Shown here: piece by piece, positions 1-11,685 of the stretch
Numbering within the stretch: the first letter of the stretch is position 1
Layout: the number at the start of each line of letters is the position of its first letter
Source: Mytilus californianus
Lineage: Eukaryota > Mollusca > Bivalvia > Mytilida > Mytilidae
Assembly (NCBI RefSeq): GCF_021869535.1
Contig: NW_026262734.1
Coordinates: forward strand, 90,277,285 to 90,341,284
DNA: 64,000 nucleotides
Reading direction: 5' to 3'
Position numbers and translations under genes: made by a program
The notes under the pieces: generated by a model
The model's input: the letters and a program-made list of their open reading frames with translations, nothing else
What the model was told of the DNA's origin: nothing
Databases searched by the model: none

Positions 1-175
1 TTATTTTCAGGGGAGTCGGTTTTCGGTGGACGATGTGGTCTGTCGCATTGTGTTACAATGTTTTGGCAGTTCCTTTTCAATATTTCTTAGGCTTTTTAAA
101 TGTTTTATTCAAGCCCCAAGATGAGTCTGTTATAGACGAAACGCGCGTCTGCATTAGTTTATTATGACCTTGGTA
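1..175. repeat. Dispersed element end with GACG hairpin, copy A
   Basis: Starts at the window edge, so the element is cut. It shares long runs with 22168-22345 and contains the hairpin AGACGAAACGCGCGTCT at 134-150 (22306-22322 in copy B, one loop base changed). It marks the left end of the duplicated block as seen here; copy A probably continues beyond the window. Confidence 0.6.
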
Positions 176-628
176 TCTTTCTCTAGCTTTTAAAGATGTT
201 TTGCAGAGGGAAATAACACCTTCACCTTTAAATCAGAATTTAATTATTAAAGTGTTCAGTACTTATGTATGATACAGACTTTTGATGTTGTTTTGTTTAC
301 GTCAGATAATCATGTTACGCGCTATCTGATGGAGCGAACATTTGATACGGGATGTATAACATAATTTGATTGAGAGGAATGCCTTACAACAAATGAAAAA
401 TATTTTATATAGAATGTCAGAAACAAAGAATTTTAGCGTTAGAAAAATCCAAGATATCAAAATAACCAGCTGTAACCTCTTCTAATTATAAGGAATTTTG
501 AGATAATTGCTTTTAGTTTTTGCTTTTTTTTTTTTTTTGCTTTACTTACAAGTAACCATTTTTCAACTCATTAGCTATCACGAATTGTTTGTAAATATAA
601 TTTAATGTATAATGAGAAGATCATTTAC

Positions 629-675
629 CTCCTTTGTCATCATCACTGCTACTTCCTGATCGATTTCCGCCTTTA
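629..675 (-). CDS. Candidate small exon conserved downstream of FReD-A
   Basis: Read on the minus strand, a 47-base block is bounded by AG and a good GTAAAT donor. In the open frame it gives KGGNRSGSSSDDDKG, with phase 2 in and 1 out. The same block at 22907-22956 is 50 bases, exactly one codon longer, with the same phases and donor. That pattern fits coding constraint. It lies 3' of the FReD stop codon, so it would belong to an alternative 3' end of the FReD gene or to another gene. The pyrimidine tract is weak and no partner exon was found, so it may be only well-preserved duplicated DNA. Confidence 0.25.
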
Positions 676-1426
676 CTAAGTCCACAGGCAGTAGAATAAT
701 TTTTTCTGTAGAAATATATTCAACTTTTCCAAATTCACCTACATCTTTATTTACGATTCAGCAATTTCTGGAACAGCTTAATTTATACCTGATAAAACGG
801 GTTTATATGCCATCGTACGAAGTGTAAATATTTATAAATAAATATCAATGGCAACAATAAGATTTAAAAAAATTAAATCGATTTCTCTTTATTTAGCCCC
901 ACGCAAGGATCTTAAATATAAATACGATTCCTTTTGTAAGAGTATTTTACATTTCATGTTGTTGTAATGTTAAGTGTACTTGATTTTTAAACAATGATTG
1001 CTGATTTATTCTTCCTTTTAAACAAAACAAACTACACGGTTACATGACCTGCATTTGCATATTTGTATCAACAAACATGTGTCATATACGTTTTCCACAC
1101 TAACAGGAAAGTTCATATTCCTTATCAGAAACAAAAAGTATATATTTACTTACGAACAAAATAAATGCATTGATAGAATACATAAAAATAAAACAAAGTA
1201 TATTGACTATGGTGTGTGTCATCAAACAATACAAGGCAAGTAACAGTTAGCATTGAAGTCACTTTTTGTATAACAAACGATTCAAATGTCCAATTAAATA
1301 TCATATATTCAACACTCAATGCAACAAAAGTTAAATATCTATATTGATAAAGGTGTTGCTTACGTCTAAGATATTAAATAAGAAGTTTTGAAAGTTTTAT
1401 AGCGGAACCTAATACATGCCCACTAT

Positions 1427-1689
1427 TTAGATTGGTTTAATTTTCATTTCAGTCTTCTTCAAAGAATTAGATTGCCATGTTTTCCAATGTATAGTCCGAT
1501 CCGGATATCCTAAAAGGTAAGCATGTCCTGTATATAGTCCATTGATGTTAGCACGTGAACAGTCTTTATACCACCAGGCGCTACCCTTCAGATAGGAACA
1601 ATGAAAATGGCTTTCGTCATTATCACGATCCCATGTACTAAACATCATACCGCTAAGACTGTCCTTATCGACATCAATCATTGCATCAC
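1427..1689 (-). CDS. FReD-A exon 5: C-terminal ligand/calcium subdomain and stop
   Basis: Residues 254-340 and TAA. It begins GDAM, then GMMFSTWDRDND with the calcium-coordinating aspartates, Cys284, AWWYKDC (Cys297), NINGLY, the pocket region YTGHAYLLGYPDR, and the canonical C-terminus SLKKTEMKIKP. The acceptor is ATTTTAG. This exon holds most of the ligand-binding surface in known FReDs and is the most diverged of the four FReD exons between paralogues (about three quarters identical by hand count). Confidence 0.92.
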
Positions 1690-4600
1690 CTAAAATAAAA
1701 TTAACAACTTCTGTATAGGCGTCACTTGTAACAATGAACGGCAGAATTGCACCTACCATTATCAAAATTCAAACATCACGAGGTGTTTTAAAACAGAATT
1801 GAAAAATACAATGCGAGAGAAATCAAATGCGTTGTGTGTCAAAAAGGACAATTATTTTAATGCAAGAAAATTAACAGCAAAAGGTCTGCTAACATATTCT
1901 GTGAAATTCACATAAAAAAAGTAATACTCATACACGCAAAGCAAACAAATTCATGAAGTATACATTTTCTTAAGCTAAGTGAACAGGAATCCCGAATGTC
2001 TTTTCTATGAATATAAAGTTTGGTTACATACAAGCCACAATGAATTTGGAGGCAAATTCGTTAATGTTTCGCAGCTCATAAATTTAGATACAGCCATTTT
2101 GATAAGAATAACAAATTATATCTATATATCATGTTTCGTTAAAATCTGAACACATACATGTAAAGATGTTTTTTTTTCCCCATTAAATTTGTAAATTTTG
2201 TGCATAACAACAAAATTTACCCCATCTTCAATACCAAGAATGAATAAAGACCAGCATATCGTACCAAAATATACATTTTGATTGAAATCCTAGCATTAGA
2301 AGATGGTTCTCAAATTTTAAGCAAAGGAAATGACACATTTGTTGTTATTTTTGTGACACCTGCAGCCTGCAATCAATTTAGGTTAGCTCATAATATATAA
2401 ATATTTTATTGTAATTCCAAACAAAAAAAAACAACAAATAACTCATTGCTAATGATTTGATAATAAAGATCTATTTTGTTATCAAAAATATTCACCCAAA
2501 TTTCACCTACTGCAACTTTTACATTTGGAATTCTGAAAAGCATATTACTAGACTATACTTTCATCTTGTTCAGGGCAAATATAATATCTCATCAAACATG
2601 TCGATGTGGATCGGATATTGAAGATATTTGCCATTTTTCTACTAAATGAAATAAGCACTTTACAAATTTCGTGCCTTCGAAGACATTTTCCGGATTTTCC
2701 TTCATTAGGAAAGCTCAAACCTAATCATTTGGAAGCCCGTTGCAACGTTGAGAGCTATATCACTAAAAATTATCAAAACAGAGTAGCTAAATTCATCTAA
2801 GGGCAAATTGGCCTGAGAAAGTTAGAACCCTTTCTTAAGGTGGTACATCATACTACAGGGAGATAACTCTGTAAACATCAGCCGAACGTTTTAATCAGGT
2901 TCCATTGTTAAGGAAAAATTAAGCTTCTCAATGATCAACATTAGTGTGTGTCAAGCTGCTATATATCCAATGAAATATTTCCGATGAAGTGTGTTGTTCA
3001 AGTTTTTTGAAAAAAAAGAAGAAATTTTCAAAGGGAAATAAACAAATATTTTGTGAAGACTTTATTAAAATTGAACGAGCCAGTTTAATTTAAGTCAAGG
3101 TGTTTAATACCACCTAAATAGTTTTTTTTTAATTCATGATAGGGACATTTTAGATAAGTGTAAATGTTATAAATCATGTCAGTTCCGAATCATTGACTTC
3201 TGAGCCTATAATATCCTTGGAGACTAACATACTGTATTTTCTTTTTTATATAAACGAAGAGTTACCATGTTGGTTGATGTCAGTTGGGTTCCCGAAGTTT
3301 GCAATCTTGATATAGAACTCTTGATTTAAGGAAAGGATACATTTTCTTATGACACAAAAGGGAAAATTGTCATACAACTGAAAAACTTTTATCAGAGATC
3401 AAAAAGGTTCCTCGTGGGGAAATATTATACACAGGTAAAACTCACTTCATCAGTTTTGTCGTTCTTTTTCTGTATTTAAGTTCAGTTCGTTATATCAATG
3501 TTGTATATATAGTATAATGTATACTATCGTCAATGTTGTATATATAGTATAATGTATACTATCGTCATTGTTGTATATATAGTATAATGTATACTATCGT
3601 CAATGTTGTATATATAGTATAATGTATACTATCGTCAATGTTGTATATATAGTATAATGTATACTATCGTCATTGTTGTATATATAGTATAATGTATACT
3701 ATCGTCAATGTTGTATATATAGTATAATGTATACTATCGTTAATGTTGTATATATAGTATAATGTATACTATCGTCAATGTTGTATATATAGTATAATGT
3801 ATACTATCGTCAATATTGTATATATATTATAATGTATACTATCGTTAATGTTGTATATATATTATAATGTATACTATCGTCATTGTGTATATATAGTATA
3901 CTGTATACTATCGTCAATGTTGTATATATATTATAATGTATACTATCGTTAATGTTGTATATATAGTATATTGTATACTATCGTTAATGTTGTATATATA
4001 GTATAATGTATACTATCGTCAATGTTATATATATATTATAATGTATACTATCGTCATTGTGTATATATAATATATTGTATACTATCTTTGATGTTGTATA
4101 TATAGTATAATGTATACTATCGTCATTGTTGTACATATAGTATATTGTATACTATCGTTAATGTTGTATATATAGTATAATGTATACTATCGTCAATGTT
4201 GTATATATAGTATATTGTATACTATCGTCAATGTTGTATATATAGTATAATGTATACTATCGTCAATGTTGTATATATATTATAATGTATACTATCGTCA
4301 TTGTGTATATATAATATATTGTATACTATCTTTGATGTTGTATATATAGTATAATGTATACTATCGTCAATGTTGTATATATATTATAATGTATACTATC
4401 GTCATTGTGTATATATAGTATATTGTATACTATCGTTAATGTTGTATATATAGTATATTGTATACTATTGTCAATGTTGTATATATAGTATAATGTATAC
4501 TATCGTCAATGTTGTATATATATTATAATGTATACTATCGTTAATGTTGTATATATATTATAATGTATACTATCGTCATTGTGTATATATAGTATATTGT

Positions 4601-7600
4601 ATACTATCGTTAATGTTGTATATATAGTATATTGTATACTATCGTCAATGTTGTATATATAGTATAATGTATACTATCGTCAATGTTGTATATATAAATT
4701 ATAATGTATACTATCGTTAATGTTGTATATATAGTATAATGTATACTATCGTTAATGTTGTATATATAGTATATTGTATACTATCGTCAATGTTGTATAT
4801 ATAGTATAATGTATACTATCGTCATTGTGTATATATAGTATAATGTATACTATCGTCAATGTTGTATATATAGTATAATGTATACTATCGTCATTGTTGT
4901 ACATATAGTATATTGTATACTATCGTTAATGTTGTATATATAGTATAATGTATACTATCGTCAATGTTGTATATATAGTATATTGTATACTATCGTCAAT
5001 GTTGTATATATAGTATAATGTATACTATCGTCAATGTTGTATATATATTATAATGTATACTATCGTCATTGTGTATATATAATATATTGTATACTATCTT
5101 TGATGTTGTATATATAGTATAATGTATACTATCGTCAATGTTGTATATATAGTATAATGTATACTATCGTCATTGTGTATATATAGTATATTGTATACTA
5201 TCGTTAATGTTGTATATATAGTATATTGTATACTATTGTCAATGTTGTATATATAGTATAATGTATACTATCGTCAATGTTGTATATATATTATAATGTA
5301 TACTATCGTTAATGTTGTATATATATTATAATGTATACTATCGTCATTGTGTATATATAGTATATTGTATACTATCGTTAATGTTGTATATATAGTATAT
5401 TGTATACTATCGTCAATGTTGTATATATAGTATAATGTATACTATCGTCAATGTTGTATATATAAATTATAATGTATACTATCGTTAATGTTGTATATAT
5501 AGTATAATGTATACTATCGTCATTGTGTATATATAGTATAATGTATACTATCGTCAATGTTGTATATATAGTATAATGTATACTATCGTCAATGTTGTAT
5601 ATATAGTATAATGTATACTATCGTCAATGTTGTATATATAGTATATTGTATACTATCGTTAATGTTGTATATATAGTATAATGTATACTATCGTTAATGT
5701 TGTATATATAGTATAATGTAAACTATCGTTAATGTTGTATATATAGTATAATGTATACTATCGTCAATGTTGTATATATAGTATATGTATACTATCGTTA
5801 ATGTTGTATATATATTATAATGTATACTATCGTTAATGTTGTATATATAGTATAATGTATACTATCGTCAATGTTGTATATATAGTATAATGTATACTAT
5901 CGTCAATGTTGTATATATAGTATAATGTATACTATCGTTAATGTTGTATATATAGTATAACGTATACTATCGTTAATGTTGTATATATAGTATAATGTAT
6001 ACTATCGTTAATGTTGTATAATTTAATATATTGTAGTAGGTAGAAGACTTCAATAATATTTTCATGAGTTTTTACTTGTGTCTAATCCGTTTTGCTTTGA
6101 GCTAAAATGTAGTTATTACCTGCATTTCCACTATATTGGCCTATACAAAGCGTGTAGTTGGTTTCTTCGCTGTCAACATAGAATTCAGAGTATGCGGAAT
6201 AGGCAGAAAAGCCTTCAAAATCTTCCAGTTCAATTCGTACTTTGTATAATCTCCCAGACTGTCTTACAATAGCATGTATATTGTCGTTTCCTTAAATAAA
6301 TGGAATATAACTTATAGCACTGGAAATAGTAAGTTAAATTTTAGATTGATAAGCAAAATAATATGATGATAATTGAATCATACATCAGAAAATGATACAC
6401 AGAAATCGACTTGAAAGCAGAACCACTGACTGCAGATGTTTTTCTGAGATATATATAGTCAACTGTGTAAATAAAACAATGAATATGTAAAACTTATACT
6501 TCTAGATATACTAACTTAATCCGAATATTCGCACTGATTTAAATCTTTCAATACAACACAAAATTTTAATTTCGAGTTGTTTTGCAACATGCAGATAAAT
6601 AATCTATTAACATTAAAGAATATTTAACCTTTTCAAAAAAGTACATAACATTTTACTTATTTTGTTCAGCTTAAAATCAACATAAGATGATGTGGTGTTT
6701 ATGCGATTGAGGTAGTAACAAACACTCTGTGTTTTTATATATACATGTATACTTTATAGTTTGTTAAATACACAACAAATTTGAAGCACAACTTAAATGT
6801 TTAATTTAGACAAAAGTAGTTGCCGATGTTCCAATATTATACATCGATAAAAACGACAAATCAAGGCAACAATTAACTAGAGGCTCTCAAGAGCCTGTGT
6901 CGCTCACCTAATTCTACTTTTGTTTTGGAAATCATGTAAAAATAGATTAAAATCATAACAGATACCCTAATAATGAGTGAGGTCAAATTTGGTTTAATAC
7001 TGGCCCTGTAATTTAATAAAACAGCGGGTGGCCATCTTGAACAGTAAATCGGCAACAAAGTAGCAACACTTCATCAGCACCTCATAAGAAACATTTATGC
7101 CATGTTTGGTTTCATTCCATTCAGTGCACCTCTAGAAGAAGCATTTGTATGTATTTCCCATAGGGTCTTATGTTAAAGGAAGACCTCCCGCTGGCGGCCA
7201 TCGTGGATGAAGGATAAGCTTCAAAGTAACAACAATTAGTCAGCACCTCATAAGGAACATTCATGCCATGTTTGGGTTCAATCCATTCAGTGGTTCTCTA
7301 AAGGAAGACATTTGTATGTATTTTCCATAGGGTCCTATGTTAAATTAAGTCCCCCGATGGCGGCCATATTGGATATGGATCGGCTTCAAAGTAACAACAA
7401 TTGGTCAGCACCTCATAAGAACATTCATGCCATGTTTGGTTTCATTCTATCCAGTGATTCTCTAAAAGAAGACATTTGTAAATATTTCCAATAGGGTCCT
7501 ATGTTAAACTAAGTCCCCAGCTGGCGGCCATCTTGAATTATAGATCGGCTTCAAAGTAACAACACTTGGTCAACACCTCATAAGGAACATTCATGCCATG

Positions 7601-10600
7601 TTTGGTTTCATTCCATTCAGTGGTTCTCTAGAAGAAGTTCAATATGTAAAAAGTTAACGACGGCGACGACGACGACGACGACGGACGACGGACGCCCAGT
7701 GATGAGAAAAGCTCACTCGGCCCTTCGGGCCAGGTGAGCTTAAAATGAGAGAATAGTATGAATGCATAAAACGAGACCAGGTGCGTCGACAGGATACGCG
7801 TCCTCTGCTATGCATGCATCTACCATCAGGCGAATCAACACGAAGTCAAAATATCCCTATTGGGAATAAGACAAAATCGATGAAATTACAGATTAGAGAA
7901 CTATTATTGTATCTAAAGATCTAAGACTGTGATATCATGTCGATAGTGAGATAAGTCACATGCATATTGTATCGGTCAACCATTCTTTGATGATTTTATA
8001 TATTACTGTATTGATTCAAACATATATCATTTGTGATTTTTCTGAGCGAGATACAAAAGTATGCCATATTTTGCTTTCTTGGTAAATATTCGACACCCCT
8101 TTCAATCTATATCTAGATCTAGTGGGCATCATTCAATCTCTTTTAGAAAAAAAGCTACCAAACCATGTACACTTTTCGTTTACCGACAAATTATTACTTC
8201 AAGCAAGGAAAATTTAAATTAACATGAAGTAAGACATATGAAGTAACAGCAGAAAATTCAATTTTTCAGTTTGTTCACCTGATGATGCTACCTCATACAG
8301 AAATTTTGGTTTTGGTGGATGAAATCAGGAAAATTATTAGCTTATTTTCTAGTTTTATTATTGTCATTATTTTATTTTTCTTATTGATTGTTATAGTTAT
8401 AGTTATAGTAACACGAATAAGTAATAAAAAGCAAAGTTTAAAACAAACCTAGCCAATACTCCGAATAAACGTGTCCAAATCCCTCTTTATAACTCCTCCA
8501 ACCCATACTAAATTCAATTTCTCCATTTAATCTTCTCTGTACTACCTTATAACAATGAGTCCATATCAACAATTATAAGATAACACAATGATAATGTTGA
8601 TACGAATCAAATTTGATTACATGCAATAGTGGCCTCCATCGATAAAAATGATCAATAATCGAGAAAAAAAAGTATTTTCAGAGGTTGAAAAGACATTATC
8701 TGTTTCAGTATGAAAGACAAAATGTAAGGTGATTTTGTACTTTGTATTTGAAAGACAATACAAATGATTTTTTACTTCCGATAGAGTTTTGGTTTCTTAT
8801 TTGAAATTTTCTTGAAGCATTTGTCAGAATCATACAACATTGAAGTTTTAGCCCTATGTTTTCCCTAGAACATCGTTCCATATCCAGAACGTTACCATCT
8901 CAATGTTCACAAGAAGCACATAATCTGTAAACTGAAGTTAAGATTGAAAGACTTTTCGAAAATGGTCATGATTTGATAAATATTCAGGAAAAGTTTCATT
9001 GTCTCCTTATCGTATTAATTTTTTCTATCTTTCATCAAATCATATATTAATTAGTTCGAATGTTATTTAAAATAGGATGACGACGATTGGTATAGATATG
9101 GAGATGAAACAGTCATCTCTCAAGATATGCACAATTTAAGAATTGATTAATTAATTAAGGATATATAAATTTATTTTTCCAATTTAATTCGGTCCTCTTT
9201 AAATTTGTAAATCGGCGAACTTTGATGTCTATAATTGATATAGAACCATGTAGTGACAATTTGATTCTTATATGTGTGTAAGTGATTTTTTCTGTTATTA
9301 TTTTTACCTCGATTAAGTACGAAAACTCATGTTATTTTATCTACGGTCTTAATTCTTAACATGACATAGAATGTAAATATATATTCATTTTCAAATTTAA
9401 TATTCAAAGAATCTAGCAGAAAATATGTATCTAATGTTAATGACATATTCCACAAGAAGAAATGAACAATTTAAAGAATAACCACCCTCTTCCGAATTTT
9501 TCTTTAGTTATGTGATCAATTTTTGAAGAAGAAAAAAACACACAAGGACGAAAAATCTTGAAATAGTTAAGAAAGAAAAAATATCAAAAAGAAACATACT
9601 GTCCAACCACCACCATCTGTGGTCATGTCGCAATAAACATTCATTTCCGGTCCATTTTCAGGCTGTATTTTATAAATACCGTCATAGTGTCCAGGTTGAA
9701 GATCGCTACAATCCCTTAAAATGTTAGACGAAACTGGAAATCAAATAAATGAAAATCATTTATTGAAAATACAATTGCATATGGATTTTTTAAGTGGCAT
9801 GCTGACATTAATTTCATGTTATTCAGCTGTCTAATAGATTTAAATCAAACCTGATAAATAGATTACACAGGATAATTTTAATGACCATTTTAAAACTAAG
9901 AATACCAGAATAGTTGTCTGTGTGTTATTTACTATGATTTTATTTAGGCTTATTCTGAATTCGCATTGTTGCATGTTGATGTATGAAACGAAAGGGATAC
10001 TTACCCTTAGGTTTGAGTTCATAAGAATTCTTTAGTTCTTTAGTTCTTTTTACCCTGATTTGCACATTCGAAAAGGATAAAGGAGATTTGAACATCGTTT
10101 TACCATTTTATTTTGTTTGACAGGTTCATTTGTATTTGTTTTATTATTGTGTTACATGTTTGTCTGTTTTCTCATTAATTTAAAGATCTTTTAACTAAGA
10201 CGACTAAATGATACTGTTAGAACATGATATGCACAGACACAAATCATTTCTAAGTTTTCACATAAGATCCAGTCATTACCGGATGAATTGACATTTTCTA
10301 CATGGGATCCAGTTATCACCGAATGTATTGGACCGGCAGTGTGATAGATAACATTTGTTCAAAAACGATAGATTCGAAGTATGAATTTAACTTTATTAAA
10401 TATTTCGAGAGAAAAAAATAGTCTATCAGCATTAAAAAAACAGTTCAAACATAAACAAAAGTTTTTAAGAAAACTGTTTAGATTCTTATTTTTTAGCATA
10501 TTTCTGGCATGTCAGTAACTGCTAGTAGTCTTTTGTTAATTTATGTTAATCATTGTCATTTTGCTTATAAGTTTCTTCTGTTACATTTTCTAACATCGGA

Positions 10601-11685
10601 CTCGGACTTCTTTTAAATTAAGTTTTACTGTGCGTATTGCTGTGTGTTTGTTTATTCTACATTGGCTAGAGGTATAGGGGGAGGGTTGAGATCTCACAAA
10701 AACATGTTAAACCATGCGTGTTTTTTGCGCCTGTCCCAAGTCAGGAACTTCTGGCCTTTGTTTATCTTGTATGTTTTTTAGTTTTGGTTCATTTATATGT
10801 TTCGGAGTTAAGTGTGACGTCCATTTTCGCTGAACTAGTATACTTTTTTTAGGGGCAGGCTAAAGCCCGCCTCCTAGTGCGGAAATTTCTCGCTGTATTG
10901 AAAACCCATTGGTGGCCTTGGGCTGTTTTCTGCTCTTTGGTGAGGTTGTTGTCTATTTGACACATTCCCCGTTTCCAGTCTCAATTTTATATATGAAATA
11001 AAACAAACGATCAGAATGTCTCAGACCTTACAGATATTTGTGTCTTCAAATTCTGCAAACTACACTACTCAAGACACAAATTTTAGTCTTTAATGTTGAT
11101 AACAATTTCGTGTTTTCAAGGCAAGGATGAAAATAGGCGGAAGATGCCAAAAACAAATTCAACGTTTTTTTGTCGACAAAATCATTCGAAAAAAAATTGA
11201 AAGAACAACACTCACGCACGACTTAAGACTGAGCAAAATTAACAAACCAAAAACCACGTGATCCTATGTGCTTCGGAAGGGTAAGCAGATCCTGCTCCAC
11301 ATGAGACACAATAAAAAAATAACATACCTACTCTAGTTTTTGTCATGACATTGCTACCAAGTGTTATTTCCGTTTCAGAAATACAATCTGAATTTAATAT
11401 GCATGTATTTGAAATATAGTTAATACTTGCAGCACAGCAAGAATCAAAATTAGCACATAAATATGCACATTCTACTGTAGACGAAACATTATTCTTTCCA
11501 GTAATACCATCACTTGAACTGAACTGCTTGCCTTTCTGTTCATAAAAATGTATAATGTTTACTTTCTTGGAAACTTCCTTGTGGTCCCCCTTACAATGAC
11601 CAAAGCCGATCCATATCATCATTGCAATGTGAATAGTATAGATGTTTCGTCTGTTTCTACACACAAAATTGATCTTTGCAAACAT
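1427..11685 (-). CDS. FReD-A: secreted PAN/apple-like + fibrinogen-related domain protein, 5 exons
   Basis: Joined exons on the minus strand are 11685-11328, 9733-9600, 8545-8449, 6290-6120 and 1689-1427. They total 1023 bases, or 340 residues plus TAA. Intron phases are 1, 0, 1, 1 and every junction has GT/AG. The N-terminus has basic residues and then a hydrophobic run (about 17-30) like a signal peptide. A PAN/apple-like module has Cys 73, 77, 83, 84, 95 and 101. The fibrinogen-related domain runs from about 126 to 340, with Cys128/Cys154 and Cys284/Cys297 as the expected disulfide pairs, GGGWT, and the calcium-loop motif DRDND at 274-278. FReD proteins of molluscs (FREP and ficolin-like lectins) bind glycans or acetyl groups and act in innate immunity; ligand and role here are inference. 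Start choice: the codon at 11700 is TTG, so the first ATG at 11685 is used, which aligns with the start of FReD-B. Oddity: an extra Cys245 where the paralogue has Gly. Confidence 0.86.
2655..2800 (+). repeat. Dispersed repeat R1, copy in FReD-A intron 4
   Basis: A block beginning near CGTGCCTTCGAAGA and ending near GAGCTATAT recurs at 43720-43835 and, inverted, at 58990-59150. Copies are diverged, so an old family. No coding sequence. Confidence 0.5.
2836..3080 (+). repeat. Dispersed repeat R2 (ACAGGGAGATAACTCTGT), copy 1
   Basis: About 240 bases starting AAGGTGGTACATCATACTAC. The same sequence lies inverted at 45685-45912. It looks like a common mussel interspersed repeat; class unknown. 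Confidence 0.6.
3495..6020. repeat. 35-bp AT-rich satellite in FReD-A intron 4, about 72 copies
   Basis: The unit is 35 bases: ATGTTGTATATATAGTAT then AATGTATACTATCGTCA, with variants (GTTA for GTCA, TTATAA for AGTATAA, a 2-base-shorter CATTGTGTATAT form). The half TATAGTATA...TGTATACTA is partly palindromic. Diagnostic variants recur 768 bases apart, about 22 units: TGTACATATAG at 4131/4899, TATAAATT at 4693/5461, TATCTTTG at 4329/5097. That shows a higher-order duplication. No array is present in FReD-B intron 4. It makes up more than half of the 4.4-kb intron. Confidence 0.97.
6120..6290 (-). CDS. FReD-A exon 4: fibrinogen domain, GNDNIH...QYSG segment
   Basis: Residues 197-253, phase 1 on both sides, 171 bases as in FReD-B. 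It shows GNDNIH, a VRIELEDFEG strand, AYSEFYV and YTLCIGQYSG, the usual mid-domain sequence. A sequon NYT is at residue 241. Residue 245 is Cys where the paralogue, and most family members I know, have Gly or another small residue. That leaves one unpaired cysteine in this domain, which could support an intermolecular disulfide or be a mild defect. Confidence 0.9.
6880..7741. mobile_element. Tandem-core element with (GAC)n, in FReD-A intron 3
   Basis: Begins with AGGCTCTCAAGAGCCT (hairpin) and GTCGCTCACCTA and ends with GGCCCTTCGGGCC (hairpin) and AGGTGAGCTTA, giving short inverted ends. Inside are about four units of 165 bases (ATGCCATGTTTGG at 7097, 7263, 7427, 7593) and a (GAC)n run at 7660-7694. 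The architecture resembles bivalve pearl/HINE (Helitron-related) elements, which is inference. FReD-B lacks it at the matching place (near 28035), so the boundary is visible by comparison. Confidence 0.75.
8449..8545 (-). CDS. FReD-A exon 3: fibrinogen domain, QRR...YKEGFG...EYWLG segment
   Basis: Residues 165-196, phase 0 in and phase 1 out. It contains VVQRR, GW, YKEGFG and EYWL, the standard order of this part of fibrinogen C-terminal domains. The acceptor is TTATAAG and the donor GTTTGT. The 97-base length is identical in FReD-B. Confidence 0.9.
9600..9733 (-). CDS. FReD-A exon 2: start of the fibrinogen-related domain
   Basis: Residues 120-164. The acceptor is a TTTCCAG tract and the donor is GTATGT. 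It carries the N-terminal hallmark of the fibrinogen domain: LRDCSD with Cys128, the PGHYDGIYKI strand, CDM with Cys154, and GGGWT at the end. Phase in 1, phase out 0. This is the most conserved exon between the two paralogues (3 differences in 45 residues by hand count). Confidence 0.9.
10262..10345. repeat. Two-unit ancestor of the 41-bp minisatellite (copy A)
   Basis: Two diverged units with GATCCAGTCATTACCGGAT and GATCCAGTTATCACCGAAT lie just 5' of GGACCGGCAGTGTGATAGAT. The same flank follows the expanded array in FReD-B at about 35210. Confidence 0.75.
10500..10990 (+). mobile_element. Retroelement 3'-end fragment in FReD-A intron 1
   Basis: Holds GGTATAGGGGGAGGGTTGAG, GCGCCTGTCCCAAGTCAGGA, the GGGGCAGGCTAAAG...GCCTCC block and a terminal GACACATTCCCC...CTCAATTTTA. 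The last part recurs at 12400-12475 and 37690-37835. These modules travel together in mussel repeats as far as I recall. Absent from FReD-B intron 1. No ORF remains. Confidence 0.6.
11328..11685 (-). CDS. FReD-A exon 1: signal peptide and PAN/apple-like module
   Basis: Residues 1-119 plus the first base of the next codon. The donor is GTATGT straight after GTAG, giving a phase-1 junction that completes Val120. The hydrophobic segment around residues 17-30 ends near Cys31. An N-glycosylation sequon NVS lies at residue 66. The six cysteines (ECAYLC, DSCC, TC, DC) are all kept in FReD-B, which supports a folded domain. I call it PAN/apple-like from the cysteine and aromatic spacing only; a lineage-specific module is also possible. 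About 75 bases upstream a TATAAA-like word occurs (around 11761-11768), but FReD-B has TATGAA there, so I do not call a promoter. Confidence 0.8.

Noticed and set aside
1055..1243. ORF with similar translation to 23350-23541
   Set aside because: The likeness reflects duplicated 3' flank DNA; indels shift the frame between copies and no start or splice signal agrees.
3495..6020. CRISPR-like array
   Set aside because: Units are contiguous with no unique spacers, and the DNA is eukaryotic; a satellite.
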